Shown here: positions 7,601 to 15,446 of the stretch, piece by piece
Numbering within the stretch: position 1 is the stretch's first letter
How the letters are laid out: each line of letters starts with the position of its first letter
DNA from: Paracoccus caeni
Lineage (GTDB): Bacteria; Pseudomonadota; Alphaproteobacteria; Rhodobacterales; Rhodobacteraceae
NCBI RefSeq assembly: GCF_016629665.1
Contig: NZ_JAEPRQ010000003.1
Location: forward strand, 1-64,000
Direction of reading: 5' to 3'
Length of the DNA: 64,000 nucleotides
Notes under the pieces: generated by a model
Databases searched by the model: none
What the model saw: the letters and a program-made list of their open reading frames with translations, nothing else
What the model was told of the DNA's origin: nothing
Program-made: the position numbers and the translations under genes

Positions 7601-9549
7601 TCGTCATTATCCCATATTTCCCTCAAAACAAACGAAAGAGCAGGCGCCAACATCAGGCCTTGGGTTTGTGCCTTTGGAAAGTGAAGGGTTCCGTCAATCA
7701 GATCTGAAGGATCGATCAGCACTTTCGCGGCGGAAAAATCAAAAAGCAGATGATGTCGGAACTGTATCCAGCGTCCGTTATCCACTGAAATGATAACACC
7801 TTCTCTCGCAAGAACATCTACTATTTCAGGGTCAGAGCCTGCCGCATCGTCGACACGTGCTCTTAGGGTGCGTGCAGAAACCATCGCGTTTGCAATGCGT
7901 GCGATACATGTGCGCCCTCTGATCCCATGGCGTTCAATACGGTGTTCCCAATAAAGCTGAAGCAGTTGTGCTTGTGAGGACACGTGGAAAAAGTCGTTGC
8001 CAACCAAGCCATCTTTGGTGAGTTCGCTTAGCAGGCGCGTGTTGAAGGGTACGACTGCTAGGTCTTTTAGTGTCTGGGATGCGTTGCGAAGTGCTGTTTC
8101 CAATGCAGGTGCGGCTTCCATGAGCTGTTGGAACTCTGCATCGGACCATTCAGGGACCCGAACATGTCGCACATTTGGAAAGCCGCTTTCTTTCAAGTCC
8201 TCTATGGGAGGGGACCCACGAAAGAGCGAACGAAACTGCTGTCCCATTCGCAGATCAAAGGTTCGTATTGATGCTACGACGCGCCATCTGCCATTTCGCT
8301 GCAAAACCCTCTCGATCAGATGTCTGAATACACTCTCACCCGCACCTCCTCTTGTGGCGTCTAGGGCGTCCACAATCAGCCATGCTGTTCCGCTGCCGTC
8401 CCAAGCATTGAGAACTTCTAATACCGAATGTTCTAAATCCAGCTCGCGACTCAGCCCTTCTAGGGACTCAACGGAAAATCGATCGACGGCGAGTTCCAAA
8501 ACATCATGCCCATCTCCCCGCAACTTTCTGGCGAGAGCGTTGAGAACTCCACTTTTTCCAGAACCAGGCTCCCCCACGACCAACAAAGATCCATCTTTGG
8601 TGGCCGCTTCAATTAAAGGCTGACAATCGCGCTGTATGGTAACGCGGTTTCCATCCGTCGCTTCGATCACTTCGTAGCGATCGAGAGCTTTGGCGGTCTC
8701 GAGGCTATGCTTTTTTAACTTTTCGACGTCATGGATGTAGTTTGGAGGCGCGGCCAGCCTTGCTCCGTAGCCAATCAACTCTTTTCTGAGTTTTTTCGAG
8801 TCCGCGCCGCCTCGAGACATCATCAAATCCGCTATGAACGAGTCGAGGGAGTTCATAACCGTTTCGGCGCTGAAATCTTTTGCAGCGGCTTTCTGCAATC
8901 GATGAATTGCTAACTGCCGGTCCGTGCCCTCTGTATCAAAGACAGCTATCACGATGAACTGTGCAATCTTTTGCGGGAACGAGTCGTTAAACGGCTTTGT
9001 TGTAGACGCGATCCAAGCGCTCTTGACACATTCAAAGAAAATATCAAACGCTTCGGTCTGAGCTTGATTTAATTCGCCACCGCCAGGCTGTGATATGAGA
9101 CGTAAGGCATTGGACAAGTCTATACGAATTCTAGCGGAACTTTCGGGACCTACGGCCAAGACGAGGCGGTCAAGTTCAGAAGAGAGAGATCGATTCCAGT
9201 ACTTCGCGCCATCACCGTCTTCGCATGCCAACCAATGTCTGACGAACTGAGAAACCGATTTTCCAAATGGACTATTGAGACCTCTTGACAGCGATGCCGT
9301 AGTCTTAGCCTGGATCGCGACGAAACCTCCGAGATTGGTGGCAACTAGAATATCGTCAACTGGCGCTTCCGTCTCGAAACGGATCCAAGATGGTTTGGCC
9401 TCTCCAAGGTTGAATACCGGATCGAATGGATCATCGGACAGGATCTGAGTTGCAATAAATGATCCCAATCTTTGCTGGAAAATCACTCCTGCACTTGTGG
9501 CTGCGCCACCTCCGCCTACTCGAGAATTTTTTTGTGGATCTTGAGTCAC
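4678..9549 (-). CDS. Large N-terminal nuclease / STAND-like P-loop ATPase (candidate Avs-type defence protein)
   Basis: A 1623-residue protein. Residues ~10-250 look like a Cap4/Mrr-type PD-(D/E)xK domain: FQQRLGSF, then VDD at 64-66 and the Q80-A81-K82 motif in GFVAIQAKTT. A P-loop ATPase follows, with Walker A GEPGSGKS at about 326-333, a Walker B strand LIVDALDA at 391-398 and a sensor-like VVASIRTFD near 424-432. The remaining ~1150 residues are helical and repeat-like, as in the target-sensing half of STAND proteins. Nuclease, NTPase and long sensor together is the architecture of Avs and related anti-phage proteins. I cannot assign it to a named type. It is co-transcribed with the 481-aa protein, lies on lower-GC DNA inside an IS66-bounded segment, and shows no frameshift. 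Confidence 0.72.
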   Translation of the reverse strand: MTQDPQKNSRVGGGGAATSAGVIFQQRLGSFIATQILSDDPFDPVFNLGEAKPSWIRFETEAPVDDILVATNLGGFVAIQAKTTASLSRGLNSPFGKSVSQFVRHWLACEDGDGAKYWNRSLSSELDRLVLAVGPESSARIRIDLSNALRLISQPGGGELNQAQTEAFDIFFECVKSAWIASTTKPFNDSFPQKIAQFIVIAVFDTEGTDRQLAIHRLQKAAAKDFSAETVMNSLDSFIADLMMSRGGADSKKLRKELIGYGARLAAPPNYIHDVEKLKKHSLETAKALDRYEVIEATDGNRVTIQRDCQPLIEAATKDGSLLVVGEPGSGKSGVLNALARKLRGDGHDVLELAVDRFSVESLEGLSRELDLEHSVLEVLNAWDGSGTAWLIVDALDATRGGAGESVFRHLIERVLQRNGRWRVVASIRTFDLRMGQQFRSLFRGSPPIEDLKESGFPNVRHVRVPEWSDAEFQQLMEAAPALETALRNASQTLKDLAVVPFNTRLLSELTKDGLVGNDFFHVSSQAQLLQLYWEHRIERHGIRGRTCIARIANAMVSARTLRARVDDAAGSDPEIVDVLAREGVIISVDNGRWIQFRHHLLFDFSAAKVLIDPSDLIDGTLHFPKAQTQGLMLAPALSFVLREIWDNDDSRARFWSAATNTLADNDADPVLRSAVGRIAAEYPELSNDTSILAQRIAAADTKASASLSHICGAVAVRLEDDPNAPVAPWAALLEGVSIDLSQVAGSVRFLAFTLLRLELNEAELTQIGACARALLHHSFALSEPNNLVISAIDLVATTFETDPSTARSLLLKVFEPARFDSHGWEEVPAVCRKIEKIAPIDPEFATTIYERTYGFSVTEEHQTRLGDSKILSLTSNARQDYDMARYSLTEYAPTFLARFPREATMAIVKATEGFILREHPPSSDLSTFQMDVDGRQIFLQEDYSHIWAYDPETAYGHDADALVVKLLELLRSASQETATDIVELVADQSRIALLWSRIFLAASERKDSLVDLLMPIAMSGPFLLAADTRKDAIDLVAAGYARLKLEDKISFEKGVDRLDFSRYLDPPAAREHFVQRLYTAIGDDLLATEVAKRWIASVDNDVDTGNNRRLFSVTVGTGEAEPYHWIGDLDRHSESDQELMQEISAAKEALGLEASDESENPPSLDTSLDALVALRTVVGGPDRNEGLVSHAEGVIGLGIRNLIKSKTVPGKDDVVNTERFLDLVLTTVRSASPSVEEETEADFERFASWGSPAARVEIASGILDLMLQRPDLYPEVTTAIDELIADPHPAVRLQSGLHLVRLWDLDRSGFWSRLEDRLQKERNLSVLNSLVSSVIGRLIHSDPDRASTLAVCLTRRFSEDPERQAKLDEALASVLTVLWITYEKESAWEVISDWIDNRRSRTDELIDVLQTMRGALVLGFGDSVRPGDDDTRRRAIDLTSHILAKACGGLEAHFAQGVTYEEQLSTARNDAKLVDTACMQIYFAVGASDCKKAENSVFNEVDLRKFFEEITPQLETIGKCGTPHTIYYLSQLLQFLLPIDPPRSFDLLALALKEGGRRTGYQYESMGAELLVKLLGIFLADHKELFDAEDRRSALIDCLEIFMEAGWPAARRLLYRLPELLQ

Positions 9550-10025
9550 GTGTTATTCGCTAATCCAATTGAATTCCATACCGAAGTGCCAGCTTAGGAA
9601 ACATGCCAACAGCTTGCCCCGTCTTCCGTGCAGTCCGTAATCTAACCTCGTGATTTCTTTCCTTTAGCACAAGCCTTGAATGGCTAGAAACCCAAGCTTA
9701 GACACTAGCTTTGCTAGGTTGATGAACGTCGGCTTCGAGGAGGCCGCACTGCCGCAGCGAACGTTGTTGCAGAGGTCTGCTGCGGGCCGGCCTCGTCGGT
9801 CTGAGTGGGGGTCGGCCTGCAGCCGACGAAGGTGGCGGTTGCTGTGTCGCGGAACGCTGCTTCGAGGCCATACCGGACCTTCACACTGTGCCTGTGCGCA
9901 ACCCGCAAAGCTCGGCGCCAGACCCCGTTGCCCACCCGCCCAAATGGGCCCAACTCAAATTCGGAATCTCGCTCACGCTGGATAAAAATTGGGGGCAATG
10001 GCACGCTTGCACGAGGATACCGTCA
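9550..10025. other. Intergenic stretch without a recognised gene
   Basis: About 475 bp between the start of the 1623-aa gene and the 3' end of the LysR gene. Short open frames here overlap one another on both strands and have no family features. The composition changes from AT-richer near 9,650 to GC-rich after 9,750, suggesting a junction between segments of different origin. The promoter of the defence operon must lie at its left end. Confidence 0.5.
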
Positions 10026-10958
10026 CTAAGGGGAAAGATTTTCACACGCCCTGCCGTTTGTTTTGATTGTTTCAATCAGTGCCCGCAGTCCGGACGAGAC
10101 GTGTCGGCGGCCCGGATAATAGAGGCACAGGCCGGGAAATTCCGGGCACCATTCGTCCAGAACCTGCTCAAGTTTACGTTCCTGTAGGGGCTCTGCGACG
10201 AGGAAGTCTGGAACAAAAGCGATTCCGATCCCGTCGATGGCGGCTTCAACCATCAGGACCTGGTCCGTCAGCGTGAGCGGCCCAGCGACGTTGATCGTCT
10301 CCGCGATGCCATGGCGCTCGAATTCCCAGCGATAAATCGCACCGCTCTCGAAGCGAAAGCGGATGCAATCATGCTGATAGAGGTCTTGGGGAACGATTGG
10401 CCGACCATGGGCCCCGAGATAGTCGGGTGAGGCAACTGCTGCAAACCGTACGTTATCAATAATGCGGACCGCGATCATGTCCTGCGGTACCGCTTCGGCA
10501 AGCCGGATGCCGGCATCGAAGCCTTCGGCGACGATGTCCCCTAGCCGCCCATCCGTTACGATATCGAGATGAACCTCGGGGTACGCCTTGTGAAACCGGG
10601 CGAGTAGTGGTCGCAAAACCATGCGGACCGCCACATCGCTGGCGTTGATCCGGACGGTGCCGCTCGGCGTGCCGCGAAAGTCATCAACCTCCTGCAACGC
10701 TTCCGTGATCGACGACATGGCCGGACGAAGCTTTCCCGCGAGCCGCTCTCCTGCCTCGGTCAACGAGACGCTACGCGTCGTTCGATTGAACAAGCGCACA
10801 CCGAGACGCTGCTCAAGGCTCTTTATTGAGTGGCTGACTGCCGACCTAGTGACATTGAGTTCGACGGATGCCGCACGAAAGCTGCGATGGTTCGCAACGG
10901 CAAGGAACACGCTCAGTGTGAGCAGGTCGCCTGATCTAGACTGGTGAATTGTTTTCAT
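10026..10958 (-). CDS. LysR family transcriptional regulator
   Basis: A 310-residue LysR regulator when started at the ATG at 10958 (MKTIHQSRSGD); the longer frame adds 13 residues of poor fit. The N-terminal winged helix is clear: FLAVANHRSFRAASVELNVT followed by SAVSHSIKSLEQRLGVRLF and FNRTTRSVSLTEAGE. The substrate-binding domain follows, with SGTVRINASDVA and GRLGDIVAEGFDAGIRL typical of the subgroup near oxidoreductase or hydrolase genes. It is transcribed divergently from the hydrolase at 11040, with about 80 bp between starts. LysR proteins usually control such a divergent neighbour, so the hydrolase is its likely target. Confidence 0.9.
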   Translation of the reverse strand: MKTIHQSRSGDLLTLSVFLAVANHRSFRAASVELNVTRSAVSHSIKSLEQRLGVRLFNRTTRSVSLTEAGERLAGKLRPAMSSITEALQEVDDFRGTPSGTVRINASDVAVRMVLRPLLARFHKAYPEVHLDIVTDGRLGDIVAEGFDAGIRLAEAVPQDMIAVRIIDNVRFAAVASPDYLGAHGRPIVPQDLYQHDCIRFRFESGAIYRWEFERHGIAETINVAGPLTLTDQVLMVEAAIDGIGIAFVPDFLVAEPLQERKLEQVLDEWCPEFPGLCLYYPGRRHVSSGLRALIETIKTNGRACENLSP

Positions 10959-11039
10959 CTCGCCATCAAGAATTGGCGAGATAGTTGCGACAGTCAAGCT
11001 GGCCTAGATTTGAACGACAGCAAAAAGGAGAAATGCACG

Positions 11040-12017
11040 ATGGCCAAGCATGGCAACTACATCCCCGAGAAGGTTACGTTCCCCTCACATGGCGAAGACG
11101 TCGTCGGCGTCATCTATCGTCCCAAGGGAGACGGGCCGTTTCCCGCCGTCGTTCTGCTTGGACCCTATTCCTTCGAGAAGGAACAGGCCCCGACGCATTA
11201 TGCAACGCGGATGGCCGACGAGGGCTTTCTGGCGCTGGTCTTCGATCCGCGCACGGTCGGCGAGAGCGGCGGGACGCCGCGACGGCTGGAAAATCCCAAG
11301 ATGAAGAACGAGGACGCCGTATCGGCGCTTGACTATCTGCTTACCCGGCCGGATGTCGATTCCGGACGCATCTTCGGCCTAGGCATCTGCCAGGGCGGTC
11401 CCGAGATGCTCGACATCGCTTCCTACGACGATCGCATCAAGGCAGTCACCTCCATAACTGGCTACTATCGCGACCGCGAGACCGACCTGTTCATGATTGC
11501 GGCCGGCGTTACGGAAAATCCGTTCGACAAGGCGAACGCCCCCACAACCGAAGAATTGGAGGCTCTGCTTGCAGCGCGTCTCGAACGCGCACGCGACGCG
11601 AAGGCCCGCTACGAGGCAACGGGCGAAGTTGTTTATCGCCCGCTCGTCGCTCCGGAGCTCGGCGATCGCAAGACAGGCTCGGAAGCGGGATTGCCGGGAC
11701 CACTGGTCTGGAGCTGGTACGGACCCTGGACGCTGAAGGGTTGGGAGAACCGTTACGCAGTCATGAGCGATCTCGACCATTTCGACTATACGACCGTGCC
11801 CAGTGTGGCGAAGCTCGACAAGCCCGCCCTCATCGTTCACTCCGACATGTGCATGAACCCGGCGGCGGCGCGTCGGCATTTCGAATCGATCCCAACGAAG
11901 GACAAGAGGCTGATCTGGGAGAACGGCACCGACCACTTCCAGTATTACGAGCAGCCCGACGTCGTCGATCGCACGGCCGGCCATGCCGCAGACTGGTTCC
12001 GCGAACACATGGCTTGA
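11040..12017 (+). CDS. Alpha/beta hydrolase, dienelactone-hydrolase-like
   Basis: A 325-residue alpha/beta hydrolase. The start at 11040 is fixed by AAAGGAG ten bases upstream. The nucleophile elbow reads GLGICQGGPE, with Cys where most hydrolases have Ser, as in dienelactone hydrolases. The acid is probably in the IVHSDMCMNP region and the His in GTDHFQYYE near the C terminus. An insertion of about 90 residues after the elbow (LLAARLERARDAKARYEA and following) acts as a lid. Proteins of this kind are often annotated as uncharacterised hydrolases of the DLH superfamily paired with LysR. The substrate is unknown. It lies inside the IS66-bounded segment as probable cargo. Confidence 0.82.
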   Translation: MAKHGNYIPEKVTFPSHGEDVVGVIYRPKGDGPFPAVVLLGPYSFEKEQAPTHYATRMADEGFLALVFDPRTVGESGGTPRRLENPKMKNEDAVSALDYLLTRPDVDSGRIFGLGICQGGPEMLDIASYDDRIKAVTSITGYYRDRETDLFMIAAGVTENPFDKANAPTTEELEALLAARLERARDAKARYEATGEVVYRPLVAPELGDRKTGSEAGLPGPLVWSWYGPWTLKGWENRYAVMSDLDHFDYTTVPSVAKLDKPALIVHSDMCMNPAAARRHFESIPTKDKRLIWENGTDHFQYYEQPDVVDRTAGHAADWFREHMA

Positions 12018-12035
12018 GGGCGCAGGTGGCAATAG

Positions 12036-12062
12036 GGCGCGGCGCGGGTAACCCGCCGCGCC
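12036..12062 (+). terminator. GC-rich hairpin after the hydrolase gene
   Basis: Arms GGCGCGG (12036-12042) and CCGCGCC (12056-12062), with an inner CGGG/CCCG and a 2-base bulge, 18 bp after the stop. There is no T tract, so it may be a weak or Rho-assisted terminator. Confidence 0.35.
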
Positions 12063-12300
12063 AGGATGAATTCATGGGGGCAGCCGATCCCGGAGTGACG
12101 GCTGAATCCGCAATCACCACCATACCTGCCCGAGTTTTGCTGCGACAGTCGTCGAAGGGCGGCTTAGGAGGCGGCGACCGGGCAGAGGCTATAGTGGCTG
12201 AGCGGCCGCTATGGGCCGGTTTGTACAACTCTAGCTCGTTTCGTTTTGGCGCGTGGCGCCAAAATAACCCTTACGTTCCTCAGCGGAAGACAGATTCTGC

Positions 12301-12322
12301 GGGGTCGACCTGCAGCGCTTAC
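12301..12322 (+). repeat. Second IS66-type right end
   Basis: It ends TGCAGCGCTTAC, sharing the last 12 bases with the right end at 25150 and matching the inverted left end at 17 of 22 positions. About 65 bp inward both right ends also carry a small palindromic TTGGCGCGTGGCGCCAA-like element (12253-12270 here). The PAAR stop codon is only 7 bp beyond the end. The flank GAAGTTTC has no partner next to a left end in this window. Confidence 0.7.
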
Positions 12323-12328
12323 GAAGTT

Positions 12329-12580
12329 TCAGCCCTGGGATGATGAGCCGGTGACCAAAAGACCGCCATGATCCGTCCTTGAACCGACGGTCGCGACGGG
12401 GCGGCCATCAACTCTGACGACAGATGTTCCCGAAATGATGGTTGCGCCACATCCCGTTCGGTCGCCTACCGTTGCAATTGGCCGGTTATCGCAGGTGGAG
12501 GCTGTGGCCACCTGCGTGATCTTGTTTTTCCCGTGTATCGGGCAGAGATGCGTGTCACCCAGCCTACTAATCTTCTTCAC
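12329..12580 (-). CDS. PAAR domain protein (T6SS spike tip)
   Basis: An 83-residue PAAR protein with a GTG start and GGGGAT upstream. It has the family pattern of paired short repeats: ISRLGDTHLCPIHG, then PIATVGDRTGCGATIISG, then RPVATVGSRTDHGG. The C, H and D residues suited to binding the tip metal ion are present. PAAR proteins cap the VgrG trimer and sharpen the T6SS spike. It is the last gene of the minus-strand vgrG module starting at 18649. Its stop codon is 7 bp from an IS66 right end, so the insertion only just spared it or trimmed a longer C terminus. Confidence 0.9.
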   Translation of the reverse strand: MKKISRLGDTHLCPIHGKNKITQVATASTCDNRPIATVGDRTGCGATIISGTSVVRVDGRPVATVGSRTDHGGLLVTGSSSQG

Positions 12581-12602
12581 GACGATCCCCCGCTCAGCAT
12601 CA

Positions 12603-13655
12603 TTAAAGGCCGGTGTTAACGTCCGCGATATGCCATTCCCCGGATGCGTTCTGATAAAAAACTACTGGAAAGGAATCGGTCCCGTTCTCATCACCGTTTG
12701 GAGGTAATCCCCAGAAGATCGGATCGGGACGAAACCGTACCAGCCGGCCGCCTGCCATGAATTGAATCGACGCACTTTCAAGTGGACCAATTAAACTTAA
12801 CGGCTGTAATTCGCTGCCGTCAGGCTGCGTCCTTTGAAAACGGTCTAGGCCAAGCTCTGTGTTTTCGACAAACTCTTCTGCATTTTTACTGCTCGATGTT
12901 AGCATATAGGCCGTCGTGTCCCAAATCGGTCGAGCCTCACGGAAGATCGCCGGGCCATCTCCGCGCGCGATTTGATCATGCAATCGCTGATAAGCCTGCA
13001 TCAAGCCGCGCCGGGTTTCGGGGGTATCGGTCATCACAACAGCATCCCGGCTCCAGTGGAACGGGCGCAGATCATCATCATTCAGGACCAGATCGAAATC
13101 CAGTCGATAGCCACCGATTCTTTCGCCCGTATCAAACACGATCGACTGGGGCGGTAGGTCAGTGATGGTAAAGTTGCCGTCACTGGACATGTCCGGTTGC
13201 GCCATGACTCGATCAAGCCCGGCGGTGGTTTTGTCTTCATTCACGAAGGCGCCCTCTGCCGCATTATAGCGCAATTTGATCGGGTTGATCTCAAAGGAAT
13301 CCTGCGTGCCAAAATTTCGTCTCTCGATGGAAATCGAGATCATCACCCCATCGCGCAGCTCAAACAGAAAGTCGCCATCAGGGGATTTCTCTCCGGTCAA
13401 CGGTGAGAATAATAAGGATATCTGATTCTTGCCCGGCTGAAGACCCAATCCTATATTGCCGTTGGATGTGGCGTATCCCCTGTCGCCATTCTCACGCATG
13501 AACAGGTCGTTTACGTGCAATGCCCATGCCAAGCCTTCGGTTTGAATAATAGCATAGTAGCCATGATCGATATTGGAGCTTTGCGCCATGACCGGTCCTT
13601 TCAAAAAGCTGGTTGCAACAAGAAATACGGCCATCAGCCTTAGTATTTTTCCCAT
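12603..13655 (-). CDS. Secreted protein, candidate periplasmic immunity partner
   Basis: A 350-residue protein with a clear Sec signal peptide (GKILRLMAVFLVATSFL, with likely cleavage after VMAQ). The mature part looks beta-rich, with no membrane segment. Its start overlaps the end of the 597-aa effector candidate by 16 bp, so the two are coupled. In T6SS cargo modules a secreted protein coded directly after a large unknown protein is often the immunity factor for a toxin acting in the periplasm or envelope. I do not recognise the family, and the immunity role is inference from position and export. It could instead be a secreted accessory of the module. Confidence 0.5.
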   Translation of the reverse strand: MGKILRLMAVFLVATSFLKGPVMAQSSNIDHGYYAIIQTEGLAWALHVNDLFMRENGDRGYATSNGNIGLGLQPGKNQISLLFSPLTGEKSPDGDFLFELRDGVMISISIERRNFGTQDSFEINPIKLRYNAAEGAFVNEDKTTAGLDRVMAQPDMSSDGNFTITDLPPQSIVFDTGERIGGYRLDFDLVLNDDDLRPFHWSRDAVVMTDTPETRRGLMQAYQRLHDQIARGDGPAIFREARPIWDTTAYMLTSSSKNAEEFVENTELGLDRFQRTQPDGSELQPLSLIGPLESASIQFMAGGRLVRFRPDPIFWGLPPNGDENGTDSFPVVFYQNASGEWHIADVNTGL

Positions 13656-15433
13656 CCTGAATCCTCTGGTTGGAGAATGGTGTATGTGCTCCCGCGCGAA
13701 GCACCGGCAATGCCGGAGCGTGCAATTCGTTCGGCCTCGGACTTGGACTGTTCCAGATGCTGAAGGACAGCTTCTTGTGAACTGCTGAGGATAGGTTCAT
13801 CTAATGTATCGCTGTCAAAGGCGGAACGGCTCCTATCGCTCGGTTGACGACGCCACCCCACTTCGGCATGAGCTTTCAACTCAATGACAACCCCCTCGAA
13901 CTTATAGTTCTTCTGCCGTTCCTCTCCATGCTTACGTACCGCCCAAGCCCAGGACGTGTTGACTGTGCCGCTAGCCCCCGCCTTGCCGGCAAAGACCCAG
14001 ACCTCGGCTTCGATCTGGATCCCGACGACAAGAATACCCCGGATCTTGATCTCACCCCTAAAAACCTCCGGGATGCTGGTAGATTCAGGAGCGGGAAGAT
14101 TTGCGGGAATGGTCATCGTGACGCCGCTGGTTATGGCATGCGTCAGCGTTCCTTCAGCGCCAACCTCCAGATAGGCGTCTAACTTGCCCGCGAATGCCTT
14201 ACCGGCGGCCATTTCAGCGCGAGCCTTGCGGATAGCGGCGGCGCCGGGACCTGTAAAATAGGTGGCGAGCGCGTCGATGACATCCAGCCGGCCGGTGACG
14301 CCGATCTTCAGCTCGAGCAACAGTTCACCAAGTTTCAATTCCAGATCCGGGCAACCGCCTTTTTCTTTGATCTCGAGGCCCTTCGGTTTCAGTGCCAGTG
14401 ACTTACTCAAAGTGATCGAAGAGGCGTATTTCGATACATCGCGCGTACTGTTGGACGTGTTTCCCTTATGCACATACTCGTTCAAAGTGCCGATCATGCT
14501 GGCCATGGTGCCGATCATGCCGGGCGCTTTCGTCGAGTTGCTTCGCGCCAGCCCGTTTCCACTTACGCTTTTTGCCTCAGCGGTAGCACTGATCTCGTGA
14601 TTTCCGAATACTCCATTGAGCGATCCGCTGGCTCCAGCGCTTCCGTTTACACCAGCTGTGCTAAATCTGAGCATCGTCGATAGCGTCGCGTCACCATCGA
14701 TTTTAAGATAAGGAATTGGCGTTACTGTCAGCGTCGCGCCCATTGCCTCATCGCTCAGGCATTGCGATGGCGTGAAGCTTGCTCTGTTATCGCCATCCGC
14801 GCTGTTGGCAACGGTAAGCAGTGTATCTAGCACGATCAGGACGAGGATGATTTCGCGTGGGAAATACTGCTCCAACGCGACGGCAAAGCTCGGGAGGGTT
14901 GGTATGCCGACGGTCACTTCCTGCGACTTCTCCGAAATCATTTCCGGGCCAGAGCGCAGGTTTCTGGTTTGCAGATGCGGTGTTTCCGATCTGCCCGCGG
15001 GGCAGTTACGCCCCGACCAGCGGGTTTTCACCTTCGAGGTTAAGTGACTGCCCGACATTTCTCTGGCGATTACCAGCAGGTTCTTTTCGATTCGAAAAGG
15101 AATCGATGCCGTTGGCCAGACGATCTTGCGTGATTCATCCGTACTGTCGGCCACCTCTCCGTCCTCGAAGCAACAGGGTTCGCCGGGCGCGCAATCGCAA
15201 GCCGCCATTCCTATAATCGGATCTACCCCAGCATTCTCAAAGGCGCTTTCCTTTGCGAGAGCTTCTACTTTTCTGATCTCCTCATCAAGAATTTGTTGAT
15301 GAGCTCGATAGGCCTCGCTGTGGGCAGGATATTCTTTTAAGGCTCTCTGCGAGGTCATAATGTTATTAAGGGATGTTCCGGCACTGCTATTGTTTGATAG
15401 CAAAAAATGCATTGCCTCGTCAGGGGACATCAT
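13640..15433 (-). CDS. Large T6SS effector candidate of unknown fold
   Basis: A 597-residue protein downstream of vgrG and a DUF4123 adaptor gene, the usual place of a cargo effector. The N terminus is helical (ALKEYPAHSEAYRAHQQILD) and has a CDCAPGEPCC cluster near residue 80. One hydrophobic stretch, ILVLIVLDTLLTVA, lies near residue 196. The middle is Gly/Ser/Ala-rich and low in charge (VNGSAGASGSLNGVFG). A beta-rich part follows (GILVVGIQIEAEVWVFAG). No catalytic motif is recognised. The hydrophobic and amphipathic content would suit a membrane-acting toxin, but that is a guess. It overlaps the secreted partner gene by 16 bp. Confidence 0.5.
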   Translation of the reverse strand: MMSPDEAMHFLLSNNSSAGTSLNNIMTSQRALKEYPAHSEAYRAHQQILDEEIRKVEALAKESAFENAGVDPIIGMAACDCAPGEPCCFEDGEVADSTDESRKIVWPTASIPFRIEKNLLVIAREMSGSHLTSKVKTRWSGRNCPAGRSETPHLQTRNLRSGPEMISEKSQEVTVGIPTLPSFAVALEQYFPREIILVLIVLDTLLTVANSADGDNRASFTPSQCLSDEAMGATLTVTPIPYLKIDGDATLSTMLRFSTAGVNGSAGASGSLNGVFGNHEISATAEAKSVSGNGLARSNSTKAPGMIGTMASMIGTLNEYVHKGNTSNSTRDVSKYASSITLSKSLALKPKGLEIKEKGGCPDLELKLGELLLELKIGVTGRLDVIDALATYFTGPGAAAIRKARAEMAAGKAFAGKLDAYLEVGAEGTLTHAITSGVTMTIPANLPAPESTSIPEVFRGEIKIRGILVVGIQIEAEVWVFAGKAGASGTVNTSWAWAVRKHGEERQKNYKFEGVVIELKAHAEVGWRRQPSDRSRSAFDSDTLDEPILSSSQEAVLQHLEQSKSEAERIARSGIAGASRGSTYTILQPEDSGWEKY

Positions 15434-15446
15434 GGTGTGTTTGTCC

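Noticed and set aside
3236..9549. Type I restriction-modification system
   Set aside because: Although the 481-aa protein has an HsdR-like nuclease pattern, no helicase motor of HsdR type, no methylase and no specificity subunit is present.
9680..9985. Short plus-strand frame between the defence operon and the LysR gene
   Set aside because: Several frames overlap on both strands with random-looking products, so the stretch is better described as gene-free junction DNA.
11741..12343. 200-codon frame overlapping the hydrolase and running to the IS66 end
   Set aside because: It is the out-of-frame shadow of the hydrolase coding sequence extended into intergenic DNA, with Arg/His-rich composition and no ribosome site.
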